This document shows, piece by piece, positions 59,695 through 64,000 of a DNA stretch of 64,000 nt. Source of the stretch: Chitinophagaceae bacterium (GTDB lineage: Bacteria; Bacteroidota; Bacteroidia; Chitinophagales; Chitinophagaceae); contig JADKHN010000001.1 of NCBI GenBank assembly GCA_016721725.1, positions 1,054,001 to 1,118,000 of the forward strand, written 5' to 3'. How positions within the stretch are numbered: position 1 is the first letter of the stretch; each line of letters starts with the position of its first letter. Under the pieces are notes generated by a model. That model was not told the origin of the DNA and ran no database searches. It saw only the letters and a list, made by a program, of their open reading frames with translations. Both the position numbers and the translations under genes were made by a program.

Positions 59695-59827
59695 GTATCC
59701 TTTAAAAATAAACATCCATTTCCAGATCTGCAATAATCCAAGCGCCCTTGAAACCGGCCTTTCCTATACCGAAGAGCCTTTTAAAGAGAGAATCGCTGCC
59801 GGAACCTGACAGGGTAAACGGAAGTAT

Positions 59828-60757
59828 TCATTTTTTGATCAGTGAGCCCAGCCATCCCCCGGCTTCCATGAACCAGGCGATACCCAGGTGGACCAGTAAA
59901 CCACCCCATACACTGCCGGTATTGAAACTGACGATGCCCAGCAGGAGTCCGCCCCAGAAACTGCTGATGGCCTCACCCAGGGGTTTGCCGAAATGGATGG
60001 TGCAATAGAAACAGGCCATGGGCACAATGCAATGAGGGCCGCAGATCCTCGCCAGGGACAGGATCAAAAATCCCCGGAAGAAGAACTCGATGCTCACAAA
60101 ATCAAATCCATAGCACAACTCATAAAAGAAATAACGCCAGTTGGTGGCCGGCAGGTCGAGTTGGGCGATGAAACGGGCCCGGGGATACATCGACAGAAAG
60201 TCCTTTTGCGTACTGGCCAGCGCGATCAGCGGGATCATGATGGCCAGCATCAGTAAATAGGGCTTTATGTTGTGCAGGGGCCTGGTTCCGTAAAAAGGCT
60301 GATTGCCCCGGTCTTTCAGGAACCAGATGATCCCGACGGGCGTCATGACCACCCCGACCCTGACCACCCAGTTGAAACAATGGGTGTAATAGACCTGTTC
60401 ATCACCGCTCCAAATGCTTTTCACCCAGCTTTCCTGCTGATCGAAGTTCACCCGGAAGGAAAAAAAAGCCGGGGCGAGCAAGAGGATGGCCCAGAACCAG
60501 GGCGACCTGAAATGATCACAACCCTTGAAGAACAGGCCCTGTAAGAGGAATGCAACGACGAAGGGCGTGAAATAAAGCAGGTAATAACCTGCAAAGCGGG
60601 TCCAGCCACTATGGCCGAAGTTCACCAGTTTGATCTCAAGGAAATGCCAGTAGTTGAGGTAGATCAGCGTGGCGATCATCGCCAGGATGAGGGCGAAATA
60701 TAACCAGTTGAAAGCATGCCGGTAATAATCCCGGATATATTTGAAGATGTCGGGCAA
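59828..60757 (-). CDS. CPBP-type intramembrane protease homologue
   Basis: About 309 residues and eight helices. CPBP/CAAX-protease-type motifs: SIEFFFRGFLILSL (one Glu instead of the usual EE before xxxR), CTIHFGKPLGEA (His) and LLVHLGIAWFMEAGG (His). No ATG fits; I propose TTG at 60757 (MPDIFKYIRDYYRHAFNW), while a TTG at 60793 would start at a hairpin (GGAAGC-ATC-GCTTCC, 60798-60812). Role may be prenyl-protein or peptide processing; the reduced motif makes activity uncertain. Confidence 0.75.
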   Translation of the reverse strand: MPDIFKYIRDYYRHAFNWLYFALILAMIATLIYLNYWHFLEIKLVNFGHSGWTRFAGYYLLYFTPFVVAFLLQGLFFKGCDHFRSPWFWAILLLAPAFFSFRVNFDQQESWVKSIWSGDEQVYYTHCFNWVVRVGVVMTPVGIIWFLKDRGNQPFYGTRPLHNIKPYLLMLAIMIPLIALASTQKDFLSMYPRARFIAQLDLPATNWRYFFYELCYGFDFVSIEFFFRGFLILSLARICGPHCIVPMACFYCTIHFGKPLGEAISSFWGGLLLGIVSFNTGSVWGGLLVHLGIAWFMEAGGWLGSLIKK

Positions 60758-60827
60758 GGAGGGTGTTTTGATAAAGATAAAGCAAACGGCCAAGCCGGAA
60801 GCATCGCTTCCGCCGCTTCAACTAACG

Positions 60828-63224
60828 TCAAGGGTTAATCTTCAACTTCAAGAAAAGCCAGTCGGTCAGCTTTTTCAGATCGCTGTTGGTATAGAGGAGT
60901 GCGTCCATCTTACGGATATAATAATTGGATATCGCCCAGTTCATCGGGAATTCATCACCCTTTGCGGCATTGGTATAGAGGTTGACCGGAAAATAGCCTT
61001 TGTCGGGCGAAAGGCGATGGATATCCTCCAGGTATTTCCTCAGGCGCCAGTCGTTGACGGAGGTCTGTTGCCCATAGGCGCCGACCAGGGTCAGCAGGGG
61101 CGCCGCCAGGTCGTTCATGAAGGGCTGGATCTTGCTGAGATTTGAACTGTTATAACCGTTCTGGGCATGCATCACACTAAAAGAGAGATTCTTATAGTAA
61201 TGGTTGGGGTTGACGGCCAGGCTGTCTTTGATGATCCGTTGTAATTCGGTGATCATTTCCTGGATGAATCCCGCGCCCGAATTATCGAAATAACCTCCGT
61301 CCACATAGTAGCTGTTACCGATCCTGCCCGCCGGACTTACATAGGGAAACCTGGCTCCTAAAATAACAGCCGTACTCAACTTCATATCCTTATCGCTTTC
61401 CAGGGTATTGAGGATGTCCACCCTTTTTCCGAAAACAGCCGGTTCCAGTTTCATATTGCAGATCACGGAGGGGTTTCCATCCTGAACCCTGGTGGCGTTG
61501 ATGCAGATGATGGGCAGCCTGTTTGAATCGTTGGGGATATAATCCGAAAAGGGTCGTTTGAATTCACCATACAACAGCGCTTCTTTGTCTTCGCCGTTTT
61601 CCATGGCACGTTCCAGTGCGGCCGCCCGGTCGTTGACGGGCAGCCCGCCAAAGATCGGGCGGACGAAATCAGGCCCCAGCATACGGGCCAGGGTATAACT
61701 GAGGAAATCGCTTTTCAGGAACAGGGCCGATTGACGGGTATAATCCGACGCGTTGTTCTTGATCCTGCCATCCATGTTGAGCAGGGCCAGGAAGGTTCCG
61801 TTGCCCACACTGCCGCCAGAAGCGCCGGATAGGCAAAACAGGTGTTCAGAGAATTTTCCATGGGTCGTATCCTGGAGTTTGCCCAGGGTGGCGGCCGTCC
61901 AGTAACCGCTGCGAGATGCGCCACCGTCGGCCAGGGTGAAGAGGATGGGATACTCGCCTTTTTCGATCGAATCCTTTCGAAGTTGGGCCCAGCGGGTGAA
62001 ATATTCTTTCAGTCCGGGCCTTTTCTTAAAGACGGAATCTGTTTTGCTTTTGATCAGGGTGACATGATGCGGCTCATTGAAGATATTTCCAAACAACAGG
62101 ATGAGCAGGAGTATGACCATGTGAAAATTCACCCGCAACACCACGGAGAAAAAAGTGATCACACAAAAAATACCGGTCAGAACGCCAAAAGCGATCAATA
62201 CGGTGGGTAAACTGCCCAGCATCACAGACCAGTTGTAACTGATGATCGCGGAAACATAGATGACCAGGGAAATGACCGCGATGATATTATAGGTGATGAA
62301 AAACCATTTTTCCTTCTGGGGTATATTGGCATTATAGAGTACCCTTTCCCAAACCCCGATTGAGAATGTATTGCCTTTGATCCTCTCCGCTTCCTGCCAT
62401 TCTTCCACCGAATCGAATTCCAATGGCATCTCATAATGGGTATGGGTACGGTCTTTCACCGGTAAACGGCCCCGGCGGACCACTACGATGAAGAGGAATA
62501 TGCATTGTACAGCGATGAGGGATATGAACAGGGTCCAGGCCTTGATACCGCCCAGAAAAGAACCGGGTATGAAGGTAATGGTATTGGCAATGATGATGAG
62601 CAGGGTGAGTATACCGGCCAGGATATATGCATTTCGAAAATTCCGTTTTTCCTTATTTTCTTTTGCAAGCAGTTCGGCCTCACTGTCCAGTTCCATGTCG
62701 CGGATGATGTTCAACTTTTTATTCCGGTAATGTTCAAAGGCCCTGGTCAGACCGATATAGGCGGCGATACTGACAGCCACCCAAACCCAGTCGAGCCAAC
62801 GGGGTTCATGGATACTGAAATGCAGTTCAGGCAATACCGGTAAGCGAAGTAAACTGATCCAGACCAGGCTGAAACTCAGGAATCCCAGGAGGCGTGGAGT
62901 ATGATAGGCAATAGTCGGGTTATCGATATAGAGCTGGTTGCGCCTGTAGATCAGGATCCGGCTGCTGTACCAGTTCACCATGGCCCAGAACAATACGGCC
63001 ACCAGGATCACCCCGCCCACCCAGGTCCGTTCCAGCGTACCGATCAGGATATCCCGGCCCTGGGACAAATTCCAGAAGGCCATCCAGGCCAGGATGAAAA
63101 ACAGGAAGGCCGGGAAGAGCAGCCAAACCATTCGCAGGAAAACGGTAAAAACCTGGAGTGGTCTTTTCACCAGCAGCCAAATACTTCTCAGTACCTTATA
63201 GATGAAATTGAAGAAGGGGTTCAT
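60828..63224 (-). CDS. Membrane-anchored patatin-like phospholipase, second of two
   Basis: 798 residues from ATG 63224 (MNPFFNFIYKVLRSIWLLVK); another ATG 30 bp upstream is less likely. Residues 1-400 contain about seven helices. The patatin domain follows: LADGGASRSGYW (oxyanion loop), LSGASGGSVGNGTFL (nucleophile Ser, about residue 468) and YYVDGGYFDNSGAGF (dyad Asp, about 641). Same architecture as the protein at 54361 but little similarity outside the motifs. Probably hydrolyses membrane lipids. Confidence 0.88.
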   Translation of the reverse strand: MNPFFNFIYKVLRSIWLLVKRPLQVFTVFLRMVWLLFPAFLFFILAWMAFWNLSQGRDILIGTLERTWVGGVILVAVLFWAMVNWYSSRILIYRRNQLYIDNPTIAYHTPRLLGFLSFSLVWISLLRLPVLPELHFSIHEPRWLDWVWVAVSIAAYIGLTRAFEHYRNKKLNIIRDMELDSEAELLAKENKEKRNFRNAYILAGILTLLIIIANTITFIPGSFLGGIKAWTLFISLIAVQCIFLFIVVVRRGRLPVKDRTHTHYEMPLEFDSVEEWQEAERIKGNTFSIGVWERVLYNANIPQKEKWFFITYNIIAVISLVIYVSAIISYNWSVMLGSLPTVLIAFGVLTGIFCVITFFSVVLRVNFHMVILLLILLFGNIFNEPHHVTLIKSKTDSVFKKRPGLKEYFTRWAQLRKDSIEKGEYPILFTLADGGASRSGYWTAATLGKLQDTTHGKFSEHLFCLSGASGGSVGNGTFLALLNMDGRIKNNASDYTRQSALFLKSDFLSYTLARMLGPDFVRPIFGGLPVNDRAAALERAMENGEDKEALLYGEFKRPFSDYIPNDSNRLPIICINATRVQDGNPSVICNMKLEPAVFGKRVDILNTLESDKDMKLSTAVILGARFPYVSPAGRIGNSYYVDGGYFDNSGAGFIQEMITELQRIIKDSLAVNPNHYYKNLSFSVMHAQNGYNSSNLSKIQPFMNDLAAPLLTLVGAYGQQTSVNDWRLRKYLEDIHRLSPDKGYFPVNLYTNAAKGDEFPMNWAISNYYIRKMDALLYTNSDLKKLTDWLFLKLKINP

Positions 63225-63290
63225 GACGTAACTTTTGGTCACGTTAAAGTACAATACCTTTTTTTAATCCGCCATACTACAAACAGGTAG

Positions 63291-64000
63291 TTATTGAGGC
63301 CGGGGGGCATTCAGGGTATTCCAGAGCAGGTCTTTCAATTCGGGCAGTCCCTGTCCGGTAATGGAGCAGATGAAAACATGGGGAATATTTTTGGGAAGCT
63401 CTTTCACAATGGCGGTTTTCAGTTCATCGTCCAGCATGTCGCTCTTGCTGATGGCGATCACAAAATCCTTTTGAAGCAGTTCGGGGTTGAATTCCTTGAG
63501 TTCATTGTAAAGGATCTCAAACTCTTTCTTATGGTCCTTGCTGTCGGCGGGAATCAGGAACAGCAGGATGGAATTCCTTTCGATATGGCGCAGGAATCGA
63601 TGGCCCAGCCCTTTACCTTCCGCCGCCCCTTCGATGATACCGGGCAGATCGGCGATGCAGAAACTCCGGGCATCGCGGTATTCCACCATACCCAGTTGCG
63701 GAACCAGGGTGGTGAACGCGTAATCGGCGATCTTGGGTTTGGCCGCAGTGATGCAGGAGAGCAGGGTGGATTTGCCCGCATTGGGGAAACCAACCAGTCC
63801 CACATCTGCCAATACTTTCAATTCAAGCACTTTCCAGCCTTCCACACCATCCTCTCCGGGCTGGGCATAATCGGGAGCCTGGTTGGTGGCCGATTTGAAA
63901 TTGCTGTTACCGAGACCGCCACGTCCCCCTTTCAGCCAGATGATCTCCTGACCGTCCTCCAGTATCTCGCCATCTATGCTTCCGGTCCCTTCATCCTTTG
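63291..64000 (-). CDS. obgE: Obg GTPase, C-terminal part (5' end outside window)
   Basis: Ribosome-associated GTPase needed for 50S maturation and growth control. The frame is open to the right edge: the glycine-rich Obg fold end (LKGGRGGLGNSNFKSATNQA) is followed by the G domain with G1 GFPNAGKST, G2 with Thr in DYAFTTLVPQLG, G3 DLPGIIEGAAEGKGLG, and G4 ISKSD in place of NKxD, as is common in Obg variants. No OCT domain is visible at the C-terminus (ends LNAPRPQ). Confidence 0.94.
   Translation of the reverse strand, partial: KDEGTGSIDGEILEDGQEIIWLKGGRGGLGNSNFKSATNQAPDYAQPGEDGVEGWKVLELKVLADVGLVGFPNAGKSTLLSCITAAKPKIADYAFTTLVPQLGMVEYRDARSFCIADLPGIIEGAAEGKGLGHRFLRHIERNSILLFLIPADSKDHKKEFEILYNELKEFNPELLQKDFVIAISKSDMLDDELKTAIVKELPKNIPHVFICSITGQGLPELKDLLWNTLNAPRPQ

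Noticed and set aside
1..64000. Phage-defence island or prophage
   Set aside because: No integrase, restriction-modification, toxin-antitoxin, CBASS, retron or phage structural genes were found; the only mobile-type gene is the RAYT.

Overview
The window is a chromosome segment from a member of the Bacteroidota, most likely Chitinophagaceae or a close relative. The evidence is Bacteroidota-type promoter elements (TAnnTTTG) before several genes, an alternative complex III (Act) operon fused to an aa3-type oxidase operon, families typical of the phylum (CarboxypepD_reg-like, DUF5522-like, lamin-tail proteins with a CHU_C/FlgD-like end) and weak Shine-Dalgarno sites. There is no prophage, plasmid, rRNA or CRISPR array. 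Both ends cut a gene: an M28 peptidase on the left and obgE on the right.

Layout. 0-6 kb: exported M28 peptidase, class V aminotransferase-fold protein, M19 dipeptidase, a secreted CarboxypepD_reg protein, and a PurN transformylase fused to an N-terminal membrane domain. 6-22.3 kb: one long respiratory operon, actABCDEF - ctaC - ctaD - ctaB - two subunit III genes - subunit IV, a terminator, then SCO and DUF420 assembly factors. It encodes menaquinol:cytochrome c oxidoreductase plus cytochrome oxidase, probably a supercomplex. Heme O synthase (ctaB) lies inside the operon and heme A synthase (ctaA) lies at 53.3 kb. 22-25 kb: an S1-like protein, an alkyltransferase-like protein without its cysteine, DUF5522, trmB and a universal stress protein. 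25-32 kb: purine catabolism, with guanine deaminase and xanthine dehydrogenase (xdhA-xdhB-xdhC) divergent from an NTPase/membrane-protein pair across a 34-bp palindrome. 33.2-33.35 kb: a minus-strand, tRNA-shaped RNA with a ~100-nt variable arm, its own promoter and a terminator. 33.5-44 kb: Lrp and MarR regulators, ABC permease, glycosyltransferase, acyl-CoA dehydrogenase, cell-wall amidase and a large BNR-repeat exported protein. 44.6-54 kb: AhpD-like protein, an oxoacid:ferredoxin oxidoreductase beta subunit without its alpha partner nearby, asd, lamin-tail protein, a REP-associated transposase (RAYT), sugar kinase, Sua5-type synthase, rnhB and ctaA. 54-64 kb: a lipid/membrane-flavoured stretch with two membrane-anchored patatin phospholipases, a lipid kinase, fabH, a CPBP protease homologue and obgE.

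The intergenic DNA is unusually rich in repeats: 111-bp tandem direct repeats (3.8-4.0 kb), two ~168-nt foldback units (44.3-44.6 kb), a REP-like family clustered around the RAYT gene (40.9, 49.1, 49.7, 50.2, 53.1 kb), and a 20-54 nt palindromic mini-element (CCTG...CAGG ends) found exactly inserted within three other repeats (32.9, 37.0, 40.9 kb). The most promising unexplained items are the tRNA-like RNA and this nested mini-element. All functional names come from reading motifs and gene order; no database search was run.
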